A DNA stretch of 64,000 nucleotides from Pseudoxanthomonas sp. Root630 (GCF_001427585.1 NZ_LMGY01000012.1:122001-186000); one strand, 5' to 3'. Numbered from the stretch's first letter, positions 1-9,251 are shown. Numbers and translations: made by a program. The notes: generated by a model from the sequence alone, not told the origin.

Positions 1-186
1 CGGGTCTTCCGGATGGAAGTTCCTGCGCCAATGGACATGGTCCCGCAGGAATTCCACCACCAGCTTCTCCAGCAGTGTGTCGTTCTCGCCATAAGGACCG
101 AGGAAGCAGGCATCGAGCGTGCGCCTCTCGCTATCTGGTACGGGGTTGAAACCAGTCGAATGCTGATTGTGGTGAGTCCTGTTCAT
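1..186 (-). CDS. N-terminus of a PLP-dependent decarboxylase-like protein (truncated by window edge)
   Basis: An open frame runs leftward from an ATG at 186 off the window edge, giving 62 residues. The segment FLGPYGENDTLLEKL followed by FLRDHVHWRRNFHPEDP resembles the N-terminus of group II pyridoxal-phosphate decarboxylases; I recognise this from memory and cannot align it. The catalytic domain lies outside the window. No strong Shine-Dalgarno is visible. An FNR-like box sits about 35 bp upstream, so the gene may belong to the same anaerobic programme as its neighbours. Confidence in the frame is good; confidence in the family is moderate. Confidence 0.55.
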   Translation of the reverse strand, partial: MNRTHHNQHSTGFNPVPDSERRTLDACFLGPYGENDTLLEKLVVEFLRDHVHWRRNFHPEDP

Positions 187-501
187 GGGAGAAGCCTAGA
201 CGCGTCAACAAAGACAGTCCCTGATCTGGATCAACAGAATGCGACAGGCGGTCGCAGTCGTGAGGCGCAAGGGAGTCGCCAAGTGCGAGTGCCACGCCTG
301 TACGGGGTAGTCGCATGACGCAAGTCAAGGCCACGGGTGATCGGCACGACTACGCTGCGGAACATGGAACGCCACGGCAGTTCAGCGATGCGTCGCAGCA
401 ATGGCAGCACCGAATGCGCAACGCAGGTCCGCCGCCACGTCGACATGGATGCCTACCGATAGGCCTCTCCTTTCCGTCATTCCCACAGAGCGACCCGCAC
501 C
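187..501. other. Intergenic region between divergent genes
   Basis: No supported gene lies here. It separates the leftward decarboxylase-like gene from the rightward porin gene and holds the FNR-like box at 221-234. Short frames in it have no recognisable product. Confidence 0.5.
221..234. promoter_or_regulatory. FNR/Dnr-like box
   Basis: The bases CTGATCTGGATCAA match the FNR consensus TTGAT-N4-ATCAA at all but the first position. The box is 35 bp from the ATG of the leftward decarboxylase-like gene and about 270 bp from the porin start. Two better copies occur at 1912 and 8865, which supports the assignment. Confidence 0.55.
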
Positions 502-1887
502 GTGCACAGCCAAAGCACCACGATCTTCCTTCCGCCATCCATCACAGGATCCAGGAAAGACCACGAATCCAGCGCCCATGGCGCACCAGTCGCTGCTTCC
601 GGAGCATCGCGGCGAGCCTCCCTTGCGCTTCGATCATCACTCAGGCCGCATCGGCTGCGCCTACCACTGCTGACGGCACTGCTCCTTACGGCCGCCGCCG
701 CCGTCGCTGCACCTGCGGACGAGAGCGAAGGGCGGATCATCCTCGATGCGCGCTACCGTTTCGAGCATGTCGAGCAGGATGGTCCGCTGATGGATGCCAG
801 TGCCCACACCTTGCGCACCCGGCTGGGGTACCAGACCGCGACCTGGCATGGACTGAGCGGACTGGTAGAGGTCGATGATGTGCGGTCGCTGGGCGCGGAG
901 CACTACAACGATACGCGCAACGGGAAAGGCGCCTATGGCACCGTCGCCGATCCACAGGGCACGGCAGTCAACCAGTTGCTGGTCAGGAGCCGTTTCGCGA
1001 AAGGAAGCGCCACGGTTGGACGCCAGCGCATCAATCTGGACAACCAGCGATTCATTGGTGGTGTCGGCTGGCGGCAGAACGAGCAGACCTACGACGGTGG
1101 CGTCATCGAGTTCAAGCCGACACCCGCGTCCACGGTGACCTATGGCTACATAGGTAACATCGATACCATATTCGGTCCCGATGGACCGGCCACGCCGAGC
1201 AGAACCGCGCCTGCAGACATCGAAGGGCACAGCCATCTTCTCAATGCCAAGTACGTTGTCGGGACATCCTTGACTGCGACCGCGTACCACTATCGCCTTG
1301 GGCTGGACAATGTCGCGGTAACCGCTGCGGCTCCTCTGGGAACCTTGTCCAGCAAGACGACAGGTCTGCGGTTGCTGGGAGTTCTGGGCGGTACCACGTA
1401 CGTGGTCGAACACGCATGGCAATCGTCACTGGCGGACAATCCCTGGGATCTCGACAGCCGCTACAGGCTGATCGAAGCTGGCCGAACGTGGGCTGGAACA
1501 CAATTTACGTTGGGACAGGAAGTGCTGGGTTCCGGAAAAGGGGCGGGCGTCGGCAACCGCGCATTCCAGACACCGCTGGCAACCAAGCACGCCTTCCAGG
1601 GATGGGCCGACGTGTTTCTCACGACACCGGCCGATGGATTGCGTGATGCATACCTGTTGGCGAGCAGGCCCGTCGCGGGCGGAAAACTCCAGGTGGCCTA
1701 CCATGACTTCCGTAGCGACCGCGGCGACCGTCGCTTTGGTACCGAATGGAATGCCGCGTACAGCAGGGCGATCCCTGCAGCAAAGGGGTGGTTGGCGACG
1801 CTGAAGTACGCGGCTTACAACAGCGCGCATGCATCGGGTACCGTGGACACCGACAAGCTCTGGGTGCAGGTGCAGTACACGCGCTGA
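502..1887 (+). CDS. Outer-membrane porin, alginate-export-like family
   Basis: The 461-residue product has a hydrophobic signal segment at about 53-70, a cleavage-type AVAA near residue 70, and then alternating beta-strand sequence to the C-terminus. The stretch RFIGGVGWRQNEQTYDGG is typical of alginate-export-like beta-barrel porins (PF13372 type). It probably forms a channel in the outer membrane; the substrate is unknown. The only plausible start in frame is GTG at 502, because an in-frame TAG lies at 460. That leaves an unusually long, basic n-region of about 50 residues, so the true start may be a rarer codon nearer the signal peptide. The UbiD-family gene follows after a 94-bp gap containing an FNR box. 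Confidence 0.7.
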   Translation: MHSQSTTIFLPPSITGSRKDHESSAHGAPVAASGASRRASLALRSSLRPHRLRLPLLTALLLTAAAAVAAPADESEGRIILDARYRFEHVEQDGPLMDASAHTLRTRLGYQTATWHGLSGLVEVDDVRSLGAEHYNDTRNGKGAYGTVADPQGTAVNQLLVRSRFAKGSATVGRQRINLDNQRFIGGVGWRQNEQTYDGGVIEFKPTPASTVTYGYIGNIDTIFGPDGPATPSRTAPADIEGHSHLLNAKYVVGTSLTATAYHYRLGLDNVAVTAAAPLGTLSSKTTGLRLLGVLGGTTYVVEHAWQSSLADNPWDLDSRYRLIEAGRTWAGTQFTLGQEVLGSGKGAGVGNRAFQTPLATKHAFQGWADVFLTTPADGLRDAYLLASRPVAGGKLQVAYHDFRSDRGDRRFGTEWNAAYSRAIPAAKGWLATLKYAAYNSAHASGTVDTDKLWVQVQYTR

Positions 1888-1911
1888 GTCCGGGCGACGA
1901 ATGGTGTGGAC

Positions 1912-1925
1912 TTGATCCAGGTCAA
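1912..1925. promoter_or_regulatory. FNR/Dnr box upstream of the ubiD-like-ubiU-ubiV operon
   Basis: TTGATCCAGGTCAA matches the FNR half-sites TTGAT and ATCAA with one mismatch and the correct 4-bp spacer. It is 57 bp upstream of the ATG at 1982, a usual distance for an activated promoter. Oxygen-independent ubiquinone genes are expected to be expressed under anoxia, which fits. Confidence 0.7.
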
Positions 1926-1981
1926 GCCGAAGGAAAGGGAGCCTCGCCAGAATGCGATGCTCCCGACTTCGAACAGAAGCG

Positions 1982-3514
1982 ATGGCTTTCCACGACCTGC
2001 GCCATTTCCTGCGCCATTTGAGTGAACGCACAGATTTGCATGAGATTGATGCACCGGTAAGCGTGGAGTTGGAAAGCACCGCGCTGTGCCAGCGCGCGCT
2101 GCGTGAGGAGGGGCCTGCCTTGCTGATGCGTAATGCGGGTTCGGACCATCCGTTGCTGGGTAATCTGTTCGGCCATCGGCGCCGGATCGAGATGGCGATG
2201 GCCGACCGGCCCGTCGCATCGTTACGCGAACTGGGTGAGCTTCTGGCATCGATCAAGGAGCCGCGCTGGCCTAGCCGCCTGCGTGACGCGTTGGCGCAGT
2301 GGCCTGAGTTGGCGCAGCTGGCGCACGTCGCTCCACGAAAAACGATGGATGCCGCTTTCAATGAGCACGTTCTGGAGGGGGATGACATCGATCTTGGCCG
2401 GCTGCCTATCCAGCGATGCTGGCCAGAGGACGTGGGTCGTCTGATCACGTTCGGGCTGGTGATCACGCGCGGAACTCGCCAGCCCCGACAGAACGTAGCG
2501 ATCTACCGCCAGCAGCTGATCGGTCGTGACCGCGTGATCATGCGGTGGCTGCCGCATCGTGGCGGTGCGCTGGACTACGCAAGCTGGCAGGACGCGAACC
2601 CAGGACATCCATTCCCGGTCCTGGTGGCGATCGGCGCGGATCCGGCTACCTTGCTCGCTGCAGTGGCGCCGGTGCCGGATACGTTGTCGGAGTATGAGTT
2701 TGCCGGACTGTTGCGGGCATCGCGCACGCGTATCTGGCACAGCGAGCTGACGGGATTGGATGCGCCCGCGAGTGCGGAGATTCTGCTTGAAGGCTTCATC
2801 CATCCCGGCGACACCGCACTGGAAGGGCCATTCGGCGATCACACCGGCTACTACAACGCCCAGGATCAGTTCCCCGTCATGACGATCAAACGCATGCGCA
2901 TGCGTGCCGGCGCGATCTATCACGGCAGCTACATGGGGCGTTCCCCATTCGACGAGCCGTCGGTGCTGTCGATGGCCCTCAACGAGGTCTTCGTCCCGAT
3001 CCTGCGCAAGGTGTTTCCCGAGATTGTCGATTTCTACCTTCCGCCTGAAGCCTGCTCGTACCGGGTGGCAGTGATCAGCATCCGCAAGCAATACGCCGGC
3101 CACGCCCGACGCGTGATGATGGGGGTGTGGTCTTACTTGCGGCAGTTCACTTACACCAAGTTCGTCATCGTCACCGACGAGGACATCGACGTGCGGGATT
3201 GGGCCCAGGTGATCTGGGCGGTTTCGACCCGCGTCGATCCCGCGCGCGACAGCATGCTCGTTGAGCGAACTCCCATTGATTACCTCGATTTCGCGTCGCC
3301 GGTAGCGGGACTGGGCTCCAAACTGGGTCTGGACGCCACGCGCAAATGGAAGGGCGAGAGCGATCGCGAATGGGGGCGTCCCATCACCCCTGATCCCGGC
3401 GTGGAGAAGCGCGTTGACGCGCTGTGGGAGCAGATCTGCCGAGCACGGTCCGACGCGAGTGCCGACGCGGCGCCCGCATGGGCGAAACGTCCCCCAGCAT
3501 CCAGGAGACACTGA
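1982..3514 (+). CDS. ubiD: UbiD-family 4-hydroxy-3-polyprenylbenzoate decarboxylase
   Basis: UbiD uses prenylated FMN to remove the carboxyl group of the polyprenyl-hydroxybenzoate intermediate of ubiquinone synthesis. This 510-residue product is close to the usual length (about 497 in E. coli). It begins [20 protein letters not shown], like the UbiD N-terminus, and contains [13 protein letters not shown], the family signature near the active site. I chose ATG 1982 over ATG 1952 because family N-termini begin at this motif. The stop overlaps the ubiU start (TGATG), so the two are probably co-translated. It may be an anaerobic-specific paralogue of a housekeeping ubiD, or a related decarboxylase recruited to the pathway; the sequence alone cannot decide. 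Confidence 0.85.
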   Translation: MAFHDLRHFLRHLSERTDLHEIDAPVSVELESTALCQRALREEGPALLMRNAGSDHPLLGNLFGHRRRIEMAMADRPVASLRELGELLASIKEPRWPSRLRDALAQWPELAQLAHVAPRKTMDAAFNEHVLEGDDIDLGRLPIQRCWPEDVGRLITFGLVITRGTRQPRQNVAIYRQQLIGRDRVIMRWLPHRGGALDYASWQDANPGHPFPVLVAIGADPATLLAAVAPVPDTLSEYEFAGLLRASRTRIWHSELTGLDAPASAEILLEGFIHPGDTALEGPFGDHTGYYNAQDQFPVMTIKRMRMRAGAIYHGSYMGRSPFDEPSVLSMALNEVFVPILRKVFPEIVDFYLPPEACSYRVAVISIRKQYAGHARRVMMGVWSYLRQFTYTKFVIVTDEDIDVRDWAQVIWAVSTRVDPARDSMLVERTPIDYLDFASPVAGLGSKLGLDATRKWKGESDREWGRPITPDPGVEKRVDALWEQICRARSDASADAAPAWAKRPPASRRH

Positions 3515-4509
3515 TGCAACTCGTCTGTCCCGCCGGCAACCTGCCGGCCCTTCGTACTGCGATCGATGCCGGCGCCGACGCGGTCTATGTCGGTTTTCGC
3601 GACCAGACCAACGCACGCGCTTTTCCAGGATTGAACTTCGACGAGGAAGAGATGTGCCAAGGGGTGGCCTATGCGCATGCGCGTGGCCGGAAGGTCTATG
3701 TGGCGCTGAACACGTACCCCGACAGTGCGCGCCTGTCCCAATGGCAGCGTGCGGTCGATCATGCGGCCGCACTGGGCATGGATGCGATCATCGCGGCGGA
3801 GATGGCGGTGCTGCACTATGCGAGTACCCGCCATCCAGGCTTGCCGCGTCACCTCTCGGTGCAGGGATCCGCGACGACCGCCGCTGCGCTGCGCTACGCG
3901 CATGATCGGTTCGATATCTCCCGTGCGGTGTTGCCGCGCGTGCTGTCCATCCAGCAGGTCGAGCGGTTGTGTTCCGTCTCGCCGGTACCATTGGAGGTGT
4001 TCGCCTTCGGTAGCTTGTGCATCATGGTCGAGGGCCGATGCCAGCTGTCCAGTTATGTCACGGGTGCATCACCCAACCGCCATGGCGTGTGCTCACCTGC
4101 CTCGTTCGTGCGTTGGGAAGAAGAGCCCTCTGGCCGCAGCGTTCGCCTGAATGGCGTGCTGATAGATCGCTTCGCCCCCGCCGAACCCGCAGGCTACCCA
4201 ACGGTGTGCAAGGGGCGCTACGACGTCGGTGGGGAGGTATTCCATGCGCTGGAGGAGCCCACCAGCCTGAATACCCTGGAATTGCTGCCGCGCCTGGCGC
4301 AGGCCGGCGTGGCGGCGCTGAAGATCGAGGGTCGTCAGCGCGGTTCCGCCTACGTGGGATCGGTCACCCGCGTATGGCGCGAAGCCATCGATCAGCAACG
4401 ACGCGTACCCCACGGCTGGGAAGCCCGGCAGCAATGGCAGGACACGCTGGCGTCCCATGCGGAAGGACGGCAGACCACGCTGGGTCCCTACCACCGTGCA
4501 TGGCATTGA
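3514..4509 (+). CDS. ubiU: UbiU, O2-independent ubiquinone hydroxylation protein (U32 family)
   Basis: UbiU and UbiV form a 4Fe-4S heterodimer that hydroxylates the ubiquinone ring without oxygen, using prephenate as hydroxyl donor in E. coli. The 331-residue product is a U32 peptidase-like protein beginning [20 protein letters not shown]. Four cysteines at 169, 176, 193 and 232 coincide in number and position with the E. coli cluster ligands. The ATG at 3514 overlaps the upstream stop, and ubiV starts 5 bp after its stop. An earlier in-frame ATG exists but would extend far into the upstream gene. Confidence 0.93.
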   Translation: MQLVCPAGNLPALRTAIDAGADAVYVGFRDQTNARAFPGLNFDEEEMCQGVAYAHARGRKVYVALNTYPDSARLSQWQRAVDHAAALGMDAIIAAEMAVLHYASTRHPGLPRHLSVQGSATTAAALRYAHDRFDISRAVLPRVLSIQQVERLCSVSPVPLEVFAFGSLCIMVEGRCQLSSYVTGASPNRHGVCSPASFVRWEEEPSGRSVRLNGVLIDRFAPAEPAGYPTVCKGRYDVGGEVFHALEEPTSLNTLELLPRLAQAGVAALKIEGRQRGSAYVGSVTRVWREAIDQQRRVPHGWEARQQWQDTLASHAEGRQTTLGPYHRAWH

Positions 4510-4513
4510 ATCG

Positions 4514-5401
4514 ATGAAACTGAGCCTTGGTCCCCTTCAATACTTCTGGCCGCGTGAGCGCGTGTTGTCCTTCTATCGTGATGCCGCGGAATGGCCTGTT
4601 GACATCATTTACCTGGGCGAAACCATCTGCAGCAAACGACGCGAGTTGCGCACACGCGACTGGCTTGCGTTGGCGGAGAGGCTCGCCGCCAGTGGCAAGG
4701 AGGTCGTCCTGTCGACGCTGGCGTTGATCGAGGCCGAGTCCGAGCTAGGGGTGGTGCAGCGCCTGGCCGGCAACGGCCGCTTTCTGCTCGAAGCGAACGA
4801 CCTGTCCGCCGTGCAGACGTGCCGCGAGCGCGGACTCTCCTTTGTAGCGGGGCCGACGCTGAACGTCTACAACCACTACGCCATGCAACTCCTGATCGAG
4901 GACGGGCTTCGGCGCTGGGTGCCCAGCGTCGAACAGGGACAGGAACTGCTGCAGGAGTTGCGCATGGCCATGGAGACGGATGGCCAACCCATGCCGGAGC
5001 TTGAGGTGATGGCATGGGGCAGGTTGCCGCTGGCGTATTCGGCACGGTGCTTTACCGCACGCGCGGCGGACGTGCCAAAAGATCAATGTGGCTTCCGCTG
5101 TATCGAACATCCGGACGGCTTGCCGTTGAACACCCGTGAGGGTGAACCTTTCATGGTGATCAACGGTATCCAGGTGCAGGGCATGGAAACCATCGATATG
5201 GCGCCAGAGCGCGACGAACTGGCCGCCTGTGGCGTCGATATCCTCCGCCTGTCGCCGCAGCATGACGACATGGCGGGCGTGGTGGAGCATTTTCATGCGA
5301 TGTTGCGATCGCCGGTGCCGCCGCCACGGCTGGGTGCACGCAATGGCTATTGGCGTGGGCGTCCGGGCAAGGCATCGCTGGCGGGACCAGTGCTTTCCTG
5401 A
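4514..5401 (+). CDS. ubiV: UbiV, O2-independent ubiquinone hydroxylation protein (U32 family)
   Basis: This is the partner of UbiU. The 295-residue product begins MKLSLGPLQYFWPRERVLSF and carries cysteines at 39, 179, 192 and 196, matching the four iron-sulfur ligands of E. coli UbiV (39, 180, 193, 197) within one residue. It is the last gene of the rightward operon and converges on nadB, with a hairpin between them. The family and partnership are firmly supported; the regulation is inferred from the FNR box upstream of the operon. Confidence 0.93.
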   Translation: MKLSLGPLQYFWPRERVLSFYRDAAEWPVDIIYLGETICSKRRELRTRDWLALAERLAASGKEVVLSTLALIEAESELGVVQRLAGNGRFLLEANDLSAVQTCRERGLSFVAGPTLNVYNHYAMQLLIEDGLRRWVPSVEQGQELLQELRMAMETDGQPMPELEVMAWGRLPLAYSARCFTARAADVPKDQCGFRCIEHPDGLPLNTREGEPFMVINGIQVQGMETIDMAPERDELAACGVDILRLSPQHDDMAGVVEHFHAMLRSPVPPPRLGARNGYWRGRPGKASLAGPVLS

Positions 5402-5413
5402 GCGACAGCAATC

Positions 5414-5454
5414 GTCGTCGCGGGGAGCGCAGCGTCTTCTCTGCGCTCGACGAC
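5414..5454. terminator. Hairpin between convergent ubiV and nadB
   Basis: GAGCGCAG (5425-5432) pairs with CTGCGCTC (5441-5448) over an 8-base loop, and GTCGTC (5414-5419) can pair with GACGAC (5449-5454) outside it. A loose T-rich stretch follows rightward. The placement suits a bidirectional terminator. Confidence 0.5.
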
Positions 5455-5458
5455 CAAC

Positions 5459-6910
5459 TTATTTCCTTTCGTCCGCGCGGAAGTGCGCGCCCAGGCTCTT
5501 CCGGCGCTGCAGCGCTGCGCGTAGAAAACGCGCCATCAACTTGCCCTGCCACGTCCCATGAAGCTGGTCGTCGGTTGCGATGTGTCCCTCGGCCTCGATC
5601 ATGCGACTGCCGTGGCGCACAGGACCTAGCGCCGACCACGCCAACTGCCGAAGTTCTCCGAGCGCTTGCGAATCTGCAGTCCTACCGCGGTCGACCCAGT
5701 GCTGTTGTCCGCGCGAAGGAGCATGCAGCCGGATGTCGGCGAGGCGACCGCCAAGCCGGCGCCCGAACACCACACCCTCCAACAATGAATTGCTCGCCAG
5801 CCGGTTCGCACCGTGCACGCCGTTGCAGGCGACCTCCCCGACGGCATACAGGCCCGGTACGCTGGTATATCCATCCAGATCCACGGAGATGCCGCCCATG
5901 TGGAAGTGCGCCGCTGGTGTGACGGGGATACGCTGTCTGCGCGGATCGATGCCGTGCCGTGCGCACAGGGCGAACACGGTCGGGAATCGCTGCTCCCAAT
6001 CGCCCTTCAGCGAGGTTGTATCCAGCCAGACGCGGCCCCCCACCTGTCTGCATTCCCACACCCGTCGTGCCACATGGTCGCGTGGTGCAAGGTCTCCCAT
6101 GGGATGCCGGGTATCCATCACCGCGCGTCCTTCGTCATCGACCAAGCGGGCGCCTGCGCCGCGCAGGGCTTCGGTGATCAATGGCAATGCGCCGTCCTGT
6201 TCGACATCCAGCGCCGTGGGGTGGAACTGCACGAACTCCGCGTCGCGCAGACGTGCGCCGCACGCAAGCGCGAGCGCCAGTCCATTGCCGTCGGCCGTGG
6301 CCGGATTGGTGGTCGCGGCGAACAGCGCACCGCACCCGCCGGTGGCCAGTACCAGCTCGGCACACTCGAGTTCCTGGGACACCCCCGTTGCCGGATCGAC
6401 CAATGCCACGCCCGAGACGCGCCCGTCACACAGTTGGATCGCGTCCAGCGAGGCCGGAGCCCGCCACGTGATATGGCGCGCCTGCTGTGCTGCCCGCGCC
6501 AACGCTGTCAGTAATGCGTGTCCACTGGCGTCGCCACCGGCATGCACGATACGCGAGCAGCCATGGCCACCTTCGCGTCCCAGTTGGAGCCCGTTAGCGT
6601 CGTGATCGAAGTCGATACCCTGTGCCTGCAGCCAGCGAACGGCCAAGCCCGCGCTGCCCACCAGATACTGGACGGCCTCGTGGTCGTTGTGATTTGCGCC
6701 AGCCGTTATCGTGTCCCGCGCATGCTCTGCAGCGGAGTCGTCGAATGCCATGGCCGCCGCGATACCGCCCTGGGCCAGCGCGGTGCATCCTCCACTTCCC
6801 GGGGGCGAACCTCCCACTAGAAGCACAGGTCTCGGTGCGGCGGACAACGCGGTCGTCAGGCCGCCGACGCCTGCACCCACCACGACCAGGCTATGGGCGG
6901 ACGGATTCAC
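5459..6910 (-). CDS. nadB: L-aspartate oxidase
   Basis: NadB is an FAD enzyme that oxidises L-aspartate to iminoaspartate, the first step of O2-independent quinolinate synthesis; it can use fumarate instead of O2. The 483-residue product shows the N-terminal dinucleotide fold (VVVGAGVGGLTTAL), the loop GGCTALAQGGIAAA, REGGH (the glutamate that separates NadB from fumarate reductase subunits), and EFVQFHPTAL. It is somewhat shorter than E. coli NadB (540). The start is GTG 6910, whose GTGA overlaps the nadA stop; upstream codons of the longer frame lie inside nadA. It is the third gene of the ubiT-nadA-nadB operon. Confidence 0.9.
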   Translation of the reverse strand: MNPSAHSLVVVGAGVGGLTTALSAAPRPVLLVGGSPPGSGGCTALAQGGIAAAMAFDDSAAEHARDTITAGANHNDHEAVQYLVGSAGLAVRWLQAQGIDFDHDANGLQLGREGGHGCSRIVHAGGDASGHALLTALARAAQQARHITWRAPASLDAIQLCDGRVSGVALVDPATGVSQELECAELVLATGGCGALFAATTNPATADGNGLALALACGARLRDAEFVQFHPTALDVEQDGALPLITEALRGAGARLVDDEGRAVMDTRHPMGDLAPRDHVARRVWECRQVGGRVWLDTTSLKGDWEQRFPTVFALCARHGIDPRRQRIPVTPAAHFHMGGISVDLDGYTSVPGLYAVGEVACNGVHGANRLASNSLLEGVVFGRRLGGRLADIRLHAPSRGQQHWVDRGRTADSQALGELRQLAWSALGPVRHGSRMIEAEGHIATDDQLHGTWQGKLMARFLRAALQRRKSLGAHFRADERK

Positions 6911-7923
6911 ACGCGATCCCGCCTGCCCACGGTGAGCATGCGCTCCAGCGCAGCGCGAGCGCGACGCGATGTGTCGCTGTCGATCTCTACCGGGTGCTTC
7001 AGGTCCCGCAGGCAATCGAAGATCTTGGGCAGGGTGATCCGCTTCATATGCGGGCACAAGTTGCATGGCTTCACGAATTCGATATCCGGGAAGCGCGTGC
7101 GCAGGTTGTCACCCATGGAGCATTCCGTGATGAGCGCGACGCGCGCGGGGCGCTCGCGGTCGAGCCAGGCTCCCATGGCGGTGGTGGAGCCGACGAAGTC
7201 GGCTTCATCCAGCACCTCCGGGGGGCACTCTGGATGTGCGATGACCTGGGCATCGAACCGCTCGCGCGCATGCCGGACTTGCTGGGCCGTGAACTGCTCG
7301 TGGACCTCGCAACGGCCCTGCCATAGCACCAGTTCAACCTGCGTCATCGAGGCGACATGGCGGCCGAGGAACTGGTCGGGCAAGAAGATCACCTTGTCGG
7401 TTCCCATCGACTCCACTACCTGCAGCGCATTGGCCGATGTGCAACAGGCATCGGACTCGGCCTTCACTGCCGCGCTGGTATTGACGTAGGTGACCACCGG
7501 GGCGCCGGGATGGCGCGCGCGCAGGGAGCGGACGTCCTCGGGCGTGATCGAACTGGCCAACGAGCAGCCGGCTTCCAGGTCGGGAATGAGTACCGTGCGG
7601 TGCGGCGCGAGGATCTTCGTGGTTTCTGCCATGAAATGGACGCCGCACATGACAACTACATCATGGTCGACGGTGGCCGCCGCTTGCGCCAATGCCAGCG
7701 AGTCACCCGTGATATCGGCCACACCATGGAAGATCTCTGGTGACTGGTAGCTGTGCGCCATGATCACGGCACGACGTTCGCGCTTGAGCTGCCGGATCGC
7801 ATCGATCCAGGGCAGATGGAATGGCCATTCCAGGCACGGCACGGCATCACCAGTGCGCTCGATTACGTCGGCATAACGTTCCTCAAGGGCAGGCGACCAT
7901 GTGGGACGTACGGCGGGGCTCAC
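6907..7923 (-). CDS. nadA: Quinolinate synthase
   Basis: NadA is a 4Fe-4S enzyme that condenses iminoaspartate with dihydroxyacetone phosphate to quinolinate. The 338-residue product has the three expected cluster cysteines in their motifs: AGCSLA (C120), QGRCEVH (C205) and CNLCPHM (C290), plus YVNTSAAVKAESD and DFVGSTTAM. The start is GTG 7923, overlapping the stop of the upstream ubiT fusion (GTGA). The overlaps on both sides argue for one polycistronic, translationally coupled operon. No nadC is in the window. Confidence 0.93.
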   Translation of the reverse strand: MSPAVRPTWSPALEERYADVIERTGDAVPCLEWPFHLPWIDAIRQLKRERRAVIMAHSYQSPEIFHGVADITGDSLALAQAAATVDHDVVVMCGVHFMAETTKILAPHRTVLIPDLEAGCSLASSITPEDVRSLRARHPGAPVVTYVNTSAAVKAESDACCTSANALQVVESMGTDKVIFLPDQFLGRHVASMTQVELVLWQGRCEVHEQFTAQQVRHARERFDAQVIAHPECPPEVLDEADFVGSTTAMGAWLDRERPARVALITECSMGDNLRTRFPDIEFVKPCNLCPHMKRITLPKIFDCLRDLKHPVEIDSDTSRRARAALERMLTVGRRDRV

Positions 7924-8759
7924 GCCACCACCTTGCGGAGCTGGTGTGCACGTCGTGCCCGCAGCAAGAGCCGGCTGCTCCTTTGCAGCATGATGCGCAG
8001 ACCCAACGGAAAGCTCTCCCAAGGCATGCGATCAAGCAGGTTGCGCAGCAGCAAGCCGAGTTCGGTATCCCCCGTCAGCATCAGCCGGCGCTGGAAGAAG
8101 AGCGTGTCGGCATCCTCCATGCGGCTAGCCAGCAGCAGAAGGTCGGTCGCGGAGCCGGAGACGGTGGCTTCTGGCTCGGAATTGCTCCACAGGAGTCGTT
8201 CGCCGTCCAGGCTTAGCACCCAGCTCAACCCCAGGTCGCTCACTTTGATGCCGATATGGCGTCCGACAATCGGTTGCAGGCTATGCAATGCATCCGGTGA
8301 TGCGAGTGCCTGCGTGAGCAGTCGGGGCACCGCGATGTGCTGCCACGAGATGGGAATGCGCTTCGCCAGCGGGCGCCAGTAGCGCGGAGGCGGGAGCGCT
8401 CTGAGCACTGAATCGGTGACATGCGAGAATTCAAATGTGGACATGATGGGTGCCTGCGATGAGTTCTGTTGAAATGCTGCGTCGCATTGCCGCTGATGTG
8501 CATGTGCAATGAGCAATGACATAAGGCGTTCGCTGCTGTCGGGATCAAGCCCGCAACGCCGTGCCTTGTCCCGCGCACGCGTGATCACCTGCTCTTCGCG
8601 TGTCGTGTCCAGGCGATGCATGCCCGCGCGCGCCTTGATCTTCCCAGCCGAGGCGGCCAGTCGCTGCCGATAGGAAAACAGCACGACCATGCGATCATCG
8701 ATTCGGTCGATGGCAAGCCTAGTGCCGGATAGAGCCAGATGGCCAAGCCACATCACCAT
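7920..8759 (-). CDS. ubiT: Chorismate mutase-UbiT fusion protein
   Basis: Residues 1-95 are an AroQ-type chorismate mutase domain. R14, R31, K42, D51, R54, E55 and Q91 have exactly the spacing of the E. coli active-site residues R11, R28, K39, D48, R51, E52 and Q88. Residues from about 106 to 279 are an SCP2 lipid-carrier domain like UbiT, the accessory factor of anaerobic ubiquinone synthesis. An internal ATG at 8444 would give UbiT alone, but no Shine-Dalgarno precedes it. The mutase product, prephenate, is the hydroxyl donor used by UbiU-UbiV in E. coli, so the fusion could supply it locally (inference). It is the first gene of the operon with nadA and nadB. Confidence 0.85.
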   Translation of the reverse strand: MVMWLGHLALSGTRLAIDRIDDRMVVLFSYRQRLAASAGKIKARAGMHRLDTTREEQVITRARDKARRCGLDPDSSERLMSLLIAHAHQRQCDAAFQQNSSQAPIMSTFEFSHVTDSVLRALPPPRYWRPLAKRIPISWQHIAVPRLLTQALASPDALHSLQPIVGRHIGIKVSDLGLSWVLSLDGERLLWSNSEPEATVSGSATDLLLLASRMEDADTLFFQRRLMLTGDTELGLLLRNLLDRMPWESFPLGLRIMLQRSSRLLLRARRAHQLRKVVA

Positions 8760-8864
8760 GGCGCGCCGGCTTCATTCGTGGTGAGGAGGGTGCTCATGGC
8801 AAGACGTGACGTCCGAACGGGACTCGGCAGTGCCCCATCCTAGGGAGCACACAGTCCCTTGCCA

Positions 8865-8878
8865 TTGACCCAGATCAA
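8865..8878. promoter_or_regulatory. FNR/Dnr box upstream of ubiT-nadA-nadB
   Basis: TTGACCCAGATCAA fits TTGAT-N4-ATCAA with one mismatch. It lies 106 bp upstream of the fusion gene ATG on the leftward strand and is the closest downstream-facing regulatory site for that operon. Confidence 0.7.
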
Positions 8879-9251
8879 GGGGCGTGATGTAGGGCTGCTA
8901 AGAGATGTCGCGGCGCGTGAGCTGGTTGGCACCCCTCAAGACAGTCAGCGAGAGGGCCCCCAAGGGGGCAGATCGAGGGCGTCGAGGCCGCGCTATCGGA
9001 TGTGCGGCAGGCCGCCTTCTCGAGGCGGCGCGGCTGGATGCCACGTTTCGTCAAATGCAGCATGGTGCTCGTCGGCGGCTCGCTGGAAAATCAGCGGCAG
9101 GGCTGGGATTTCCACGAGGGTTTGACAAACATGGCCTCGTGTCTCTGGATCACAGTGCCGTCTGGGGGTTCGCCACAAAAAAAGGTAGCTTCCGACCCGA
9201 AGCGGACGCGTTGCCGCATGCAAGCTGCGATGCCCCTTGGGAAAGGTCGAT

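Noticed and set aside
8442..8444. Internal ATG that would separate UbiT from the chorismate mutase domain
   Set aside because: No Shine-Dalgarno precedes it and the upstream domain is in frame with an intact active site, so a single fusion protein is preferred.
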